From Kitasatospora acidiphila (GTDB lineage Bacteria > Actinomycetota > Actinomycetes > Streptomycetales > Streptomycetaceae): 64,000 bases of DNA. Location: assembly GCF_006636205.1 (NCBI RefSeq), contig NZ_VIGB01000003.1, forward strand, positions 4,578,501 through 4,642,500, in the 5' to 3' direction. The notes below the pieces were generated by a model that was not told the DNA's origin, ran no database searches, and saw only the letters and a list, made by a program, of their open reading frames with translations. The first letter of the stretch is position 1; each line of letters starts with the position of its first letter. Positions 29,739 through 37,335 of this stretch are shown here, piece after piece. A program made the position numbers and the translations under genes.

Positions 29739-30064
29739 GGGGGCTCCCGCTATCTAACCCTGGGGTTTCCGAAAGTTGCGCAAGTACCCGGCAGCCCGGG
29801 ATGGTTGTCCCGCTCGGTGGTCGCACGACTACCAAGAGGAACGGTGCTGCCTAGCGGCAGGATCGCTGATCACGCGTCAGATCGCCACCCATTCCGCACG
29901 CGTAGCGCAACTTTGCTCGTGTCGGGATGAATTGAGGCAACCGCATGTCAAGTAGCCGGACGACTTTGTTCGTTTACCCGCGCTTTCCGGACCAGACCGG
30001 TCGGGCCCTTGCCACCCCGGCGGACTGTCCGCCCCAACCCGCCGTGAACCGAAGGGATACCGCC
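29739..30064. promoter_or_regulatory. Divergent control region with inverted GCGCAACTTT sites
   Basis: No gene is seen in these 326 bases. AAAGTTGCGC at 29772-29781 and its exact complement GCGCAACTTT at 29905-29914 flank the middle, each near one of the divergent starts. They are candidate operators of the HTH regulator. Confidence 0.45.
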
Positions 30065-30271
30065 GTGAGCATCGCTCCCTCCTCCCCGTCGGCCTACCAG
30101 GCCGCCGCCCTCGCCGAGCTGCGCTCCCTCGGGCGCAGCCTGGACCGCCAGGTGGCCGAGGGCACCGCCGTCACCGAGCACGAGGTGGATGCCATGCTGC
30201 GCCTGATGAGGCAGGTGCACACCGGGATCGTGGTGTCCCACGGGGACAGCACGGTCGCCCGCGCCGCCTAA
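30065..30271 (+). CDS. Small hypothetical protein upstream of the RiPP locus
   Basis: The 68-residue product (LAELRSLGRSLDRQVAEGTA, then VDAMLRLMRQVHTGIV) is likely helical, with no signal peptide or known domain. GTG 30065 follows GAAGGGATACCGCC, a usable ribosome site. Codon use has the normal GC3 bias, which supports real coding. It is the first plus-strand gene before the graspetide cassette. Its role is unknown. Confidence 0.6.
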   Translation: MSIAPSSPSAYQAAALAELRSLGRSLDRQVAEGTAVTEHEVDAMLRLMRQVHTGIVVSHGDSTVARAA

Positions 30272-30288
30272 CCGGCGCTCTACAGACC

Positions 30289-30415
30289 CCCGCAGAGCAA
30301 GGGCGTCTCTGCGGGTTCGGTCCCTCTCCGGTGGCACGAGAGGGACAACTCCGCCACCGGTCATGGGCGTTGACCGGCGCGGACGCCGGTGGTCCCGCCT
30401 GCGGGCGGGACCACC
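30289..30415 (+). repeat. Three consecutive perfect stem-loops
   Basis: CCCGCAGAG/CTCTGCGGG (30289-30315), GTCCCTCTC/GAGAGGGAC (30320-30346) and GGTGGTCCCGCC/GGCGGGACCACC (30388-30415) are each perfectly paired. They lie between the small gene and the RsbW-like gene. The first may be a terminator; the others could be an RNA leader. Confidence 0.6.
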
Positions 30416-30556
30416 CACCGCCACAGACTCCCGCGCAGTCGAGCTTGGGGAAGAGGCCGCGCGGGCCGCCCGTCCCGGTCGCCGCACCGTGCACGCGTCC
30501 GACCGGGGCGGGCCACCACACCACAGGGGGGTCGGTCCACCAGTACAGGAGGCCTC

Positions 30557-30982
30557 ATGCGTCTCATTCCCGTACCAACTACGACTGGTGACGGTCCGTC
30601 CGTCACCACCAGCGACGATCCCCTCATCGCGCTCGTCGTCGACGCCACCCTGCGAGCGGCCCGCCACCGCCTCCGCGATCACCTCACCAGCCTGGGCCTG
30701 GACCCCGACGACGCCTGCCTGGTGCTCTCGGAGCTGGTCGGGAACGCCCTGCTGCACGCCGGGGACACCGCCGCCGTCGCCTGGCGCCTGGTCGGCGACC
30801 GCCTCCACATCGGCGTCGCGGACGCCGCGGCCCTCAGCCTCCCGGTCGTCCAGGGCAGTTGCACCCGCGAGGGCGGCCGCGGCCTGCTCCTCGTCGATCA
30901 ACTCGCCGAATCCTGGGGCGTGCGGCCGCTCGGCACCCTCGGCAAGGAAACCTGGTGCGACCTGCAGGTCAAGGCCGCCTGA
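30557..30982 (+). CDS. RsbW-like ATP-binding protein (HATPase_c_2)
   Basis: The 141-residue protein has the anti-sigma/serine-kinase-type ATPase fold: LVLSELVGNALLHAGD is the N box and REGGRGLLLVDQLAESWGV is the G2 box. Streptomycetes encode many such stand-alone proteins, and those next to RiPP or HTH/DUF397 genes may regulate them. ATG 30557 has AGGAGG four bases upstream. Direct partner genes such as STAS proteins are absent. Confidence 0.85.
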   Translation: MRLIPVPTTTGDGPSVTTSDDPLIALVVDATLRAARHRLRDHLTSLGLDPDDACLVLSELVGNALLHAGDTAAVAWRLVGDRLHIGVADAAALSLPVVQGSCTREGGRGLLLVDQLAESWGVRPLGTLGKETWCDLQVKAA

Positions 30983-31036
30983 CGCACCGGACCCACTCAT
31001 CTCGCCATCGTCACCCACCAGATGAAGGAAACCAGG

Positions 31037-31312
31037 ATGCCGAACACCGTCCCCGCTCCGTGGGGTACCACCCGCATGCGCCCCTACGCCGACACGCCCC
31101 CGGTGGCAGCGCTGACCGCCGCGATCGACCCGCGCACCCAGGTCGCCGTCTTCCACGACCAGCAGGGCCGCACCGTGGAGATGGGCAAGCACGGCACCAG
31201 CACCGACACCAGCGCCCCGACCAGCACCGGTGGCGGTGACGGCGACGGGCAGAGCGGAGGCCAGTCCCAGCCGACCGACCTGGACAGCATCACCGCCAAC
31301 GACCAGGACTGA
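31037..31312 (+). CDS. ATP-grasp-modified RiPP precursor (graspetide type)
   Basis: The 91-residue precursor matches the TIGR04186-type putative ATP-grasp target peptide. Conserved leader features are APWGTTRMRPYAD, IDPRTQVAVF and the landmark VEMGKHGTSTDTS. The C-terminal half is rich in Thr, Ser and Asp (about residues 52-91), which suits side-chain ester or amide macrocycles between hydroxyl and carboxyl residues. GAAGGA precedes ATG 31037 by about seven bases; an in-frame ATG at 31022 is possible. The ATP-grasp gene begins four bases after the stop. Ring pattern and cleavage site cannot be read from sequence. Confidence 0.88.
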   Translation: MPNTVPAPWGTTRMRPYADTPPVAALTAAIDPRTQVAVFHDQQGRTVEMGKHGTSTDTSAPTSTGGGDGDGQSGGQSQPTDLDSITANDQD

Positions 31313-31316
31313 CGCC

Positions 31317-32285
31317 ATGACCGGAGAGCGGCAGCGGGCCGTGCTGGTCCTGACCTCCCCCTATGACGCGACGGCCGACCTGGTCCTACGGATCCTGGCC
31401 GACCGCCGGGTCCCGCTCGTCCGTGCCGACCCCGGCGCCGATCTCCACCAGGGTGCCGCGCTGACCGCCTGCTACACCGGCAGCGGACGGCGGGGCACCC
31501 TCACCACCGCCAGCCGAACCCTCGACCTCGACCGGGTCCGTTCGGTCTGGTACCGGCGTCCATCGAACTGGCAGGCCCCGGACGGCATGGCGGGACAGGA
31601 CGCGGCGTTCGCCCGCTCCCAGGCGCAGTGGGGCGTCGGCGGCATCCTCGGTGCTCTGCCCGGCGCCCACTACGTGAACCACCCCTGGCGGATCCGGGAC
31701 GCCGAGCACAAGCCCGCCCAGCTCGACGCCGCGCTCGCCACCGGGTTCGCCGTCCCGGACACGATCGTCACCAGCGACCCCGTGCATGCTCGTCGCTTCT
31801 GCGCCGATCAGCGCGGCGGAGCCGTCTACAAGCCGCTGTGGAACTCCCCGTACGCCAAGGACAGCGGCGCTGTGCAGGCGTGGGTCGCGCCGGTCGCGAC
31901 GGACGAGATCACCGACGCGGTCTCGGCCTGCCCGCACCTGTTCCAAGCCCGGGTGGACAAGGACTTCGACGTGCGGCTCACCGCCGTGGGAGCCGAGCTG
32001 TTCGCCGTGCGGATCGACAGCCCCGACCTGGACTGGCGCCGCCGCCAGCACCTGCTCACGTACACCCCGATCGACGTCCCGCCCGCCGTGCGCCGCTCCG
32101 TGGCCCGCTATCTGGAGCGGTTCCAACTCGTCTACGGCGCCTTCGACTTCGCCGTCGACCAGAACGGCCGGTGGTGGTTCCTCGAGTGCAACAGCAATGG
32201 GCAGTGGGCGTTCTTCCCGCCACCGACGACCGGTGCCATCGCCACTGCGATCGCCGACCAGCTAGAGAAAGGCCCTGTCGCATGA
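31317..32285 (+). CDS. ATP-grasp ribosomal peptide maturase
   Basis: The 322-residue ATP-grasp ligase resembles the graspetide macrocyclases (TIGR04187 type). VWYRRPSNWQ, then GGAVYKPLWNSP, the QARVDKDFDVRLTAVGAELF strand pair and the metal-binding YGAFDFAVDQNGRWWFLECN with Asn/Glu ligands form the usual core. It would activate Asp/Glu side chains of the precursor as acyl phosphates and close ester or amide rings. It starts four bases after the precursor and overlaps the methyltransferase start as ATGA. Confidence 0.92.
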   Translation: MTGERQRAVLVLTSPYDATADLVLRILADRRVPLVRADPGADLHQGAALTACYTGSGRRGTLTTASRTLDLDRVRSVWYRRPSNWQAPDGMAGQDAAFARSQAQWGVGGILGALPGAHYVNHPWRIRDAEHKPAQLDAALATGFAVPDTIVTSDPVHARRFCADQRGGAVYKPLWNSPYAKDSGAVQAWVAPVATDEITDAVSACPHLFQARVDKDFDVRLTAVGAELFAVRIDSPDLDWRRRQHLLTYTPIDVPPAVRRSVARYLERFQLVYGAFDFAVDQNGRWWFLECNSNGQWAFFPPPTTGAIATAIADQLEKGPVA

Positions 32286-33424
32286 CTCCCACGTCCGCCG
32301 GGCTGCGTGCCGCCCTTGCCCAGCAGTTGGCCGCTGACGGCTACCTCACCGACCCGGCCTGGCGCGCCGCCGTCGAGGCGGTCCCCCGCGAGGTCTTCGT
32401 CAGCGACTACTTCCGCGAGATCGACGGTTCGTTCCCCACCGCCTACGAGCCCGTCACCGAAAGCGGTGACCGCTGGCTGCAGACGGTCTACAGCAACCAG
32501 ACCCTCATCACCCAACTCGACGGGCGGCTACGGCCAGGTGACACGGACGGACCGGCTGCCGGCTCCCCGTCGTCATCCTCGACCCTGCCGTCACTCGTCG
32601 TGCAGACGTGGCACCAGCTCGACGTCCAGCCCGGCCACCGGATCCTGGAGATCGGTACCGGCACCGGCTACTCGACCGCACTCGGCGCGCACCGCCTGGG
32701 CGACGGGAACATCACCAGCATCGAGGTCGACCCGGGGGTGGCCGCCCGGGCTGCCGCCTCCTTGAAGGCGGCCGGGTTCGCGCCGCACCTGGTCGTCGGC
32801 GACGGGCTGGCCGGCCACCGGTCCGAGGCGCCGTACGACCGGCTGATCGCCACCTGCGCCGTCCGCACCCTGCCCTACGCCTGGCTCCACCAGGTCCGGC
32901 CGGGCGGGAAGATCCTGGTCACGTTCTCCGGGTGGATGTTCGCCTACGGCCTCGCCCTGCTGACCGTCACCAGGCCGGGCGAGGCGACGGGCCGGTTCCT
33001 GCCCGGCTACACCAGCTTCATGATCGCCCGCCCGCACGACCGGCCGCCCCGCCAGAACCCGGCGCTGCTGCCCGGCGACGAGACCTCGACCCGCCTCGAT
33101 CCGGCCATCCTCAGCAGCTGGACCGGCAGTTGGGTCGCCCAGCTCGCCGCGCCGTCCGCCGAACGCATCGGCGCTGGGTGCCAGCAGATCCTCGCGGACC
33201 ACGCGACCGGTTCCCAGGCCCGCACGGCACCGGACGGCAACGGCGGATGGACCGTCACCCAGCGTGGCCCACTGCGCCTGTGGGACCAGGTCGAGAGCGC
33301 GGTCCGTGACTGGCAGCACGCCGGCGCCCCGCACCAGGAGCAGTTCGGCATCACGATCACCGGCTGCGGACAGCGGGTGTGGATCGGCACCGAGGACGGA
33401 CCCGGCTGGAACCTCCCGGTCTAG
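32282..33424 (+). CDS. PIMT-like methyltransferase of the ATP-grasp peptide system
   Basis: The 380-residue protein has a protein-L-isoaspartate O-methyltransferase-like core: ILEIGTGTGYSTAL (SAM motif I), ITSIEVDP (motif II) and VRPGGKILVTFSGW. A C-terminal extension of about 140 residues follows, as in TIGR04188-type proteins. In characterised relatives such enzymes methylate an Asp of the macrocyclised peptide and yield an aspartimide. It is the last gene of the cassette. No protease or exporter gene is linked, so export must rely on other genes. Confidence 0.9.
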   Translation: MTPTSAGLRAALAQQLAADGYLTDPAWRAAVEAVPREVFVSDYFREIDGSFPTAYEPVTESGDRWLQTVYSNQTLITQLDGRLRPGDTDGPAAGSPSSSSTLPSLVVQTWHQLDVQPGHRILEIGTGTGYSTALGAHRLGDGNITSIEVDPGVAARAAASLKAAGFAPHLVVGDGLAGHRSEAPYDRLIATCAVRTLPYAWLHQVRPGGKILVTFSGWMFAYGLALLTVTRPGEATGRFLPGYTSFMIARPHDRPPRQNPALLPGDETSTRLDPAILSSWTGSWVAQLAAPSAERIGAGCQQILADHATGSQARTAPDGNGGWTVTQRGPLRLWDQVESAVRDWQHAGAPHQEQFGITITGCGQRVWIGTEDGPGWNLPV

Positions 33425-33614
33425 CCGTCCCCGGCCGGCTCCCCCTCACCCGGCGGGGCGGTCGGTGACAGGCCGCGTGCTTGCAGTCGTTTGACTGATG
33501 TACGTGCCGCATCTGTCGCGCACAGTTGGCTCGTTCGAAGTCACTGGTCGGTCGCTCACCGGCATGGCCACATGGGTTGTGCGGCGGCCGGTCCTACGAG
33601 GAGGGCATTGAACG

Positions 33615-33935
33615 ATGAAGCGACTGAAGCGAGCGTCGATCGCCGTGGCCATGATGGGCGCGCTTTCCAGCGTGGCGATCATCGCGGGCGCGGGAACGGC
33701 CACGGCAGCGCCGGCCGGCTACGTCAACGATTTCGTGCAGACCTTCTACACCGACCCCAACCCCCCGACGTCCGTTCAAGACGGGTACGACACCGCGTGG
33801 TCGGAGTGTTGGAACGCGATGATGGGCCAGAACATGATGCGCTACAACAACACCAGTGGAGCCAACGGAGAATACTTCTACTGCGCCGACGGCCCGAACG
33901 GCGGCGAGAACCTGTGGTGGAGGCACGCGGTCTGA
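33615..33935 (+). CDS. Small secreted protein
   Basis: The 106-residue product has a clear Sec signal peptide: basic MKRLKR, a hydrophobic core and AGTATAAPA with likely cleavage after ATAA. The mature part of about 74 residues contains two Cys (SECWNAMM, YFYCADG), so one disulfide is possible, and many aromatic residues. GGAGG lies about ten bases upstream of ATG 33615. No family was recognised. It lies between the graspetide cassette and the integrated element but is not obviously part of either. Confidence 0.7.
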   Translation: MKRLKRASIAVAMMGALSSVAIIAGAGTATAAPAGYVNDFVQTFYTDPNPPTSVQDGYDTAWSECWNAMMGQNMMRYNNTSGANGEYFYCADGPNGGENLWWRHAV

Positions 33936-33993
33936 TCCGGCCGAGCCGCTCCTGACTGATCATCCGGGTACGGAGTCGCTTGAACTGGTGGAG

Positions 33994-34034
33994 CCGGGCA
34001 AGGCGCGCTCGACAACCCGGCGCACCTTGCCCGG
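33994..34034 (-). terminator. Terminator after the aminotransferase fragment
   Basis: CCGGGCAAGG and GCGC (33994-34008) pair with GCGC and CCTTGCCCGG (34020-34034) around one mismatch. It probably served the original 3' end of the aminotransferase gene and stayed with it when the element inserted. Confidence 0.7.
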
Positions 34035-34072
34035 TCCGGATCCGTGTGCGATGCCGCGGCGGACGATCAGCG

Positions 34073-34498
34073 TCAGAGCTGCCGAAGCCTGGCAACCGCC
34101 TCGGTCAGGACGTCATCCCGCTTGCAGAACGTGAACCGCACCAGCGAGCGCCCCGCCTCGGTGTTGTCGTAGAAGACCACGTTGGGGATGGCGACCACGC
34201 CGCAGCGCTCCGGGAGGGTGCGGCAGAACTCGATGCCGTCCTTCTCGCCGAGCGGGGTGATGTCGGTGGTGATGAAGTAGGTGCCCTCGGGCTGGTGGAC
34301 CCCGAAGCCGGCGGCCGAGAGCCCGTCGGCGAGCAGGTCGCGCTTGCGGAGCAGGTCGGCGCGGAAGTCGGCGAAGTAGTCGTCGGGCAGGCGCAGGGCG
34401 TCGGCGATGGCGTACTGGAACGGGCCGGCGCTGACGTAGGTGAGGTACTGCTTGGCGGTGCGGACGGCGGCGACCAGCTCGGGGGTGGCGGTCACCCA
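34073..34498 (-). pseudogene. Displaced C-terminal fragment of dapC-like aminotransferase
   Basis: About 140 codons match the C-terminal third of a class I/II PLP aminotransferase, from WVTATPELVAAVRTAKQYL to DVLTEAVARLRQL. The same region of the intact gene at 52984-54144 is roughly 85% identical. Homology stops abruptly at 34494-34498 (ACCCA), where the integrase end of the mobile element begins. The fragment has no start codon of its own and retains its downstream terminator, so it is the host 3' end pushed aside by integration. Confidence 0.9.
34494..34498. other. Left attachment site core (attL)
   Basis: ACCCA at 34494-34498 is the last stretch shared with 53405-53409 where the two aminotransferase copies part. 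Left of it lies the displaced host 3' end, and right of it the integrase promoter. The true crossover dinucleotide may lie anywhere in or next to these bases. Confidence 0.6.
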
Positions 34499-34514
34499 GG
34501 CCACTCCGCGTTCG

Positions 34515-34520
34515 TACACT
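34515..34520 (+). promoter_or_regulatory. Possible -10 box of the integrase gene
   Basis: TACACT ends seven bases before the GTG at 34528, which fits a leaderless transcript. The -35 would fall in host-derived sequence near 34492, so the promoter may be complete only in the integrated state. Confidence 0.4.
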
Positions 34521-34527
34521 CATTCGC

Positions 34528-35967
34528 GTGCGACGAACCAGCCCTGACCTGCGAACCTCCGCCGCCGGGCAACCGGCGGCGATCTACTGCCGGATATCCC
34601 AGGCGGACGACGACGACCAGACCGGCGTGGACCGGCAGGAGCGGATCTGCCGCGAGATCGCCGAGCGGCGGGGCTTCGTCATCAACCCCGATCACGTGTA
34701 CGTGGACAACAGCCGCTCGGCCTGGAGTCGTAGGCGTAAGCGGCCCGGCTGGGATCAACTGCTGGAGGAGGCCCGGAACCGGGGCTTCCAGCACATCATC
34801 GCCTATCACCCGGACCGGCTCATGCGGCAGCCGCGAGACCTGGAGGAACTGCTCCAGGTCTCCGATGACCATGCGATCACCCTTCACGGCGAGGCGAATC
34901 GACGCGATCTCTCGGACCCGGACGACCGGTTCATCCTGCGCATCGAAGTCGCCCACGCCTGCCGCTCGTCTGACGACACCTCCCGCCGGTTGAAGTCGGC
35001 CATGAAGGACCGGGCCCAGGAAGGCAAGCCGCAGGGCGGAGTCCGCCGGTTCGGCTACGAGCCGGGCGGTATGACGATCGTCGAGGCGGAGGCCGAGATC
35101 GTCCGTGAGGTGTTCGATCGCTACCTCAAGGGCGAGGGACCGTCCCCGATCGCGCGAGACCTCCACCAGCGCGGCATCGAGACGGCCAACGGCAAGGAGT
35201 GGAACGCCGGGACCGTACGCGCGTTGCTGGACTCCCGCCACGTTGCCGGCATCCGCATGCACCAGGGGGAGGAGGTCGGCCGGGGCGCCTGGCCCGCCAT
35301 CATCGACCCCGGCACCTGGGAGGAGGCCCGGACCCGGCGCGAGTACCGCGCGGCGGCACACCAGGAGAGCCGGAGCAAAGCGCCGCAGCGGTTCTACCTG
35401 CTGCGCGGCCTGGTGATGTGCTCGCGGTGCGGCACCTTGATGTCCGGCACGGCCAAGCAGAACGGCCCGGCGTACCAGTGCAACCGGCGGAACCGGAACG
35501 GCGATCAGAAGTGCGTCCGCTCGATCAGGGCGGAGTCGCTGGAGGACTTCGTGCGGGACGCCGCGATCGAGCTGCTCGGGAAGCTCCGGGTGGACGGCCG
35601 GCTCGCCGCCAGCAATCTGGCCGACGAAACCGCCGAGGCGGTGGAGGCGGACCAGCAGCAGCTCGCCGAGCTGAACGAGATGTGGACGGCCAAGGAGATC
35701 AGCACCGCGGAGTTCCGCAAGATGCGCAAGGAGATCCAGGCCCGCATCGCGAAGGCCCAACGCAAGGTCGTCGTACGGCCGATGGTTCTGCTGGACGGCC
35801 TGACGGGTGCCGGGGCTCGGCAGGCATGGTTCGCCGAGGAGATGACGGACGAGCGCCGGAACGCGGTGCTGCGGTTCCTCTTCTCCGGCGTGGTGATCGA
35901 CGAGCCCACGAAGTACGGCAGGTACATGGACTGGGAGCGCATCCGGATCGAGCAGAACCCTCTCTGA
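34528..35967 (+). CDS. int: Large serine recombinase (integrase)
   Basis: The 479-residue serine integrase has its catalytic domain at residues 15-155: AAIYCRISQAD with nucleophile Ser24, and AYHPDRLMRQPRDLEEL. The recombinase domain follows (GGVRRFGYEP, NGKEWNAGTVRALLDSRHVAG), and a zinc ribbon has CSRCG near 313 paired with a later Cys cluster (QCNRRNRNGDQKC). A coiled-coil motif follows (ADQQQLAELNEMW onward). It catalyses directional attP x attB recombination; no directionality factor was recognised. It is the first gene inside the left boundary. Confidence 0.95.
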   Translation: MRRTSPDLRTSAAGQPAAIYCRISQADDDDQTGVDRQERICREIAERRGFVINPDHVYVDNSRSAWSRRRKRPGWDQLLEEARNRGFQHIIAYHPDRLMRQPRDLEELLQVSDDHAITLHGEANRRDLSDPDDRFILRIEVAHACRSSDDTSRRLKSAMKDRAQEGKPQGGVRRFGYEPGGMTIVEAEAEIVREVFDRYLKGEGPSPIARDLHQRGIETANGKEWNAGTVRALLDSRHVAGIRMHQGEEVGRGAWPAIIDPGTWEEARTRREYRAAAHQESRSKAPQRFYLLRGLVMCSRCGTLMSGTAKQNGPAYQCNRRNRNGDQKCVRSIRAESLEDFVRDAAIELLGKLRVDGRLAASNLADETAEAVEADQQQLAELNEMWTAKEISTAEFRKMRKEIQARIAKAQRKVVVRPMVLLDGLTGAGARQAWFAEEMTDERRNAVLRFLFSGVVIDEPTKYGRYMDWERIRIEQNPL

Positions 35968-36622
35968 GTCCTTGGTCGCACGGCGCTACCACAAGATCGG
36001 CCAAACGCGTTTGGCCACGCGTAGGCGATGGTGGTTCTTGCAGGCCCGGAGCGGGTCCGTCGTCCGAAGAGGCTGCTGTCGCTGTACCACAAGACCGGCT
36101 CGCTACGGCGAGCCGCGCGTGGGCGATGGTGGTTTTCGCGGACCCGGCGCGGGCCGAGTGGCTCCAGGAGGAGGAAAGGGGTGGGTCGCATTTCGAGGAG
36201 GAGATCCAACGCCGCGATCGCGGGCATCGTAGAAGGGCTTCGCCCCAGGTCAGGTGGGCTGCGGGAAATCCGGTAACGATCTCTCCTGCCCCTACGTCCT
36301 CCTGCCCGGCGCGGTCGCGCGCCATCTATCACCGACTTCCGGCCGCACCAAACCGGCCACCCCGTGGTCTCCTGCGTGCGGCGCCAGCCCCTGGCCGTCG
36401 CCGGATGCCCCAGCCTGCCCTGAAGCGAGGATCCGTGACATGACGTAGCCGCCGAGGAGCGTGCCGAGCGCCTGCCAGCGTTCGGCACGCCGCCCGGCCC
36501 GTGCCTGGTGTTGGAGCACCAGACGTGTGGCCTCCGGCTTCCTGATGACCGCCCACAACCCGCGCGACCCGGTGCACCCCAAGGGGCCTGCCAGCCCCGC
36601 ATCCAGCCGCGAGGAGGCTCAA
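35968..36622. repeat. Gene-poor region with two covarying structured repeats
   Basis: No convincing gene is seen. Imperfect copies at 35987-36050 and 36085-36148 share TACCACAAGA, CGCGT and GGCGATGGTGGTT. Inside each is a 7-bp hairpin, GGCCAAA/TTTGGCC in one and GGCTCGC/GCGAGCC in the other, with four of seven pairs changed on both sides. ACCAC also pairs with GTGGT as an outer stem, and a small CCCG/CGGG hairpin follows each. A third repeat type, the leader at 36501, lies at the right edge. Confidence 0.65.
36501..36622 (+). promoter_or_regulatory. Duplicated leader element, copy 1
   Basis: Landmarks in order are CTGGTGTTGGAGCACCAG (a 6-bp hairpin), CCTGATGACCGCCCACAA, CCTGCCAGCC at 36587-36596 and GAGGAGG, ending at the start of the 85-residue gene. 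The same landmarks with the same spacing occur at 36931-37044, so this is a conserved 5' leader. Confidence 0.6.
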
Positions 36623-36880
36623 TTGACCCTGCCCGCACACCCCCACCCCGCTCACTCTCCTGGAGCCGGCGGGAACGTGATCGCCCTGCGCCGCCCCGGC
36701 ACCGACGCGACCGGCCCTGCCAGTGGCCGTTCAGTCTCGGGACAGCCCGGCGACGAGCGCGCACGAGCGCTGGAGCGGCTCTGCTCCGGTTTCCGCACGA
36801 CGATCAGCCCCCGCAGCGCGGCTCGTCTGGCCGACCTGCTGGGGACTGCCACGGCCGGTGCCGTGGCCCGCGCGGCCTGA
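36623..36880 (+). CDS. Small hypothetical protein of the element (85 aa)
   Basis: TTG 36623 follows GAGGAGG by five bases and opens an 85-residue frame with a helical C-terminal half (RARALERLCSGFRTTISPRS, AARLADLLGTATA). The N-terminus is rich in Pro, Gly and His. No family was recognised. The conserved leader upstream and normal codon bias support real coding. It may be a small regulator of the element. Confidence 0.5.
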   Translation: MTLPAHPHPAHSPGAGGNVIALRRPGTDATGPASGRSVSGQPGDERARALERLCSGFRTTISPRSAARLADLLGTATAGAVARAA

Positions 36881-36930
36881 CCGCGCCCACCCGGGGTCCG
36901 CGTGATGCGCGGGCCCCGGGAAGGGGGCCG

Positions 36931-37044
36931 GCCCCTGGTGTTGGAGCACCAAGGGCCGAGACGACTCCCTGACGACCGCCCACAAAAACGATCAACACGG
37001 GTGCCGTCGGCCTGCCAGCCGCACGACACCGCGCAAGGAGTTCC
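36931..37044 (+). promoter_or_regulatory. Duplicated leader element, copy 2
   Basis: It has the same order as copy 1: CTGGTGTTGGAGCACCA inside a longer GGCCC/GGGCC stem, CCTGACGACCGCCCACAA, CCTGCCAGCC at 37011-37020, then AAGGAG and ATG 37045. The distance from the last box to the start codon is 25 bases against 27 in copy 1. Confidence 0.6.
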
Positions 37045-37335
37045 ATGTCCCAGCGTACGTTTCCCACCCCGCGAACCACACCCCCCGAACACGGGCACGT
37101 GGCTGGGCGGGACCCAGCCGATACCGATCACGGGCACTCGCGGAAGCCATTGGACGCGGAAGGCCGGTTGGCCAACTGCCTTCGCGGCGAGGGGCTGACG
37201 TGTGATCAGGGTCTCTGGGAACGGGACTCTTTGGTCACGAAGTACGTGGTAGCGTCCCTGGTCCACAACACCAAAAGGCGACCCCGGCAGCGCGGCAACG
37301 CTCCGGGGTCCGGCACAAGGAGCTGTAACTCCTGA
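37045..37335 (+). CDS. Small hypothetical protein of the element (96 aa)
   Basis: ATG 37045 follows AAGGAG and opens a 96-residue frame that ends by overlapping the next start (TGATG). The product is polar and basic at the end (NTKRRPRQRGNAPG), with no recognised domain. The leader and the coupling argue that it is translated. It may instead be mainly a leader frame controlling the Rep-like gene. Confidence 0.45.
   Translation: MSQRTFPTPRTTPPEHGHVAGRDPADTDHGHSRKPLDAEGRLANCLRGEGLTCDQGLWERDSLVTKYVVASLVHNTKRRPRQRGNAPGSGTRSCNS

Noticed and set aside
29948..31318. Long minus-strand frame opposite the RiPP cassette
   Set aside because: It is the antisense of three well-supported plus-strand genes, with composition typical of GC3-driven shadow frames.
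36254..36448. 64-residue frame after the covarying repeats
   Set aside because: No ribosome site, no match, and Pro/Ser-rich composition of a chance frame.
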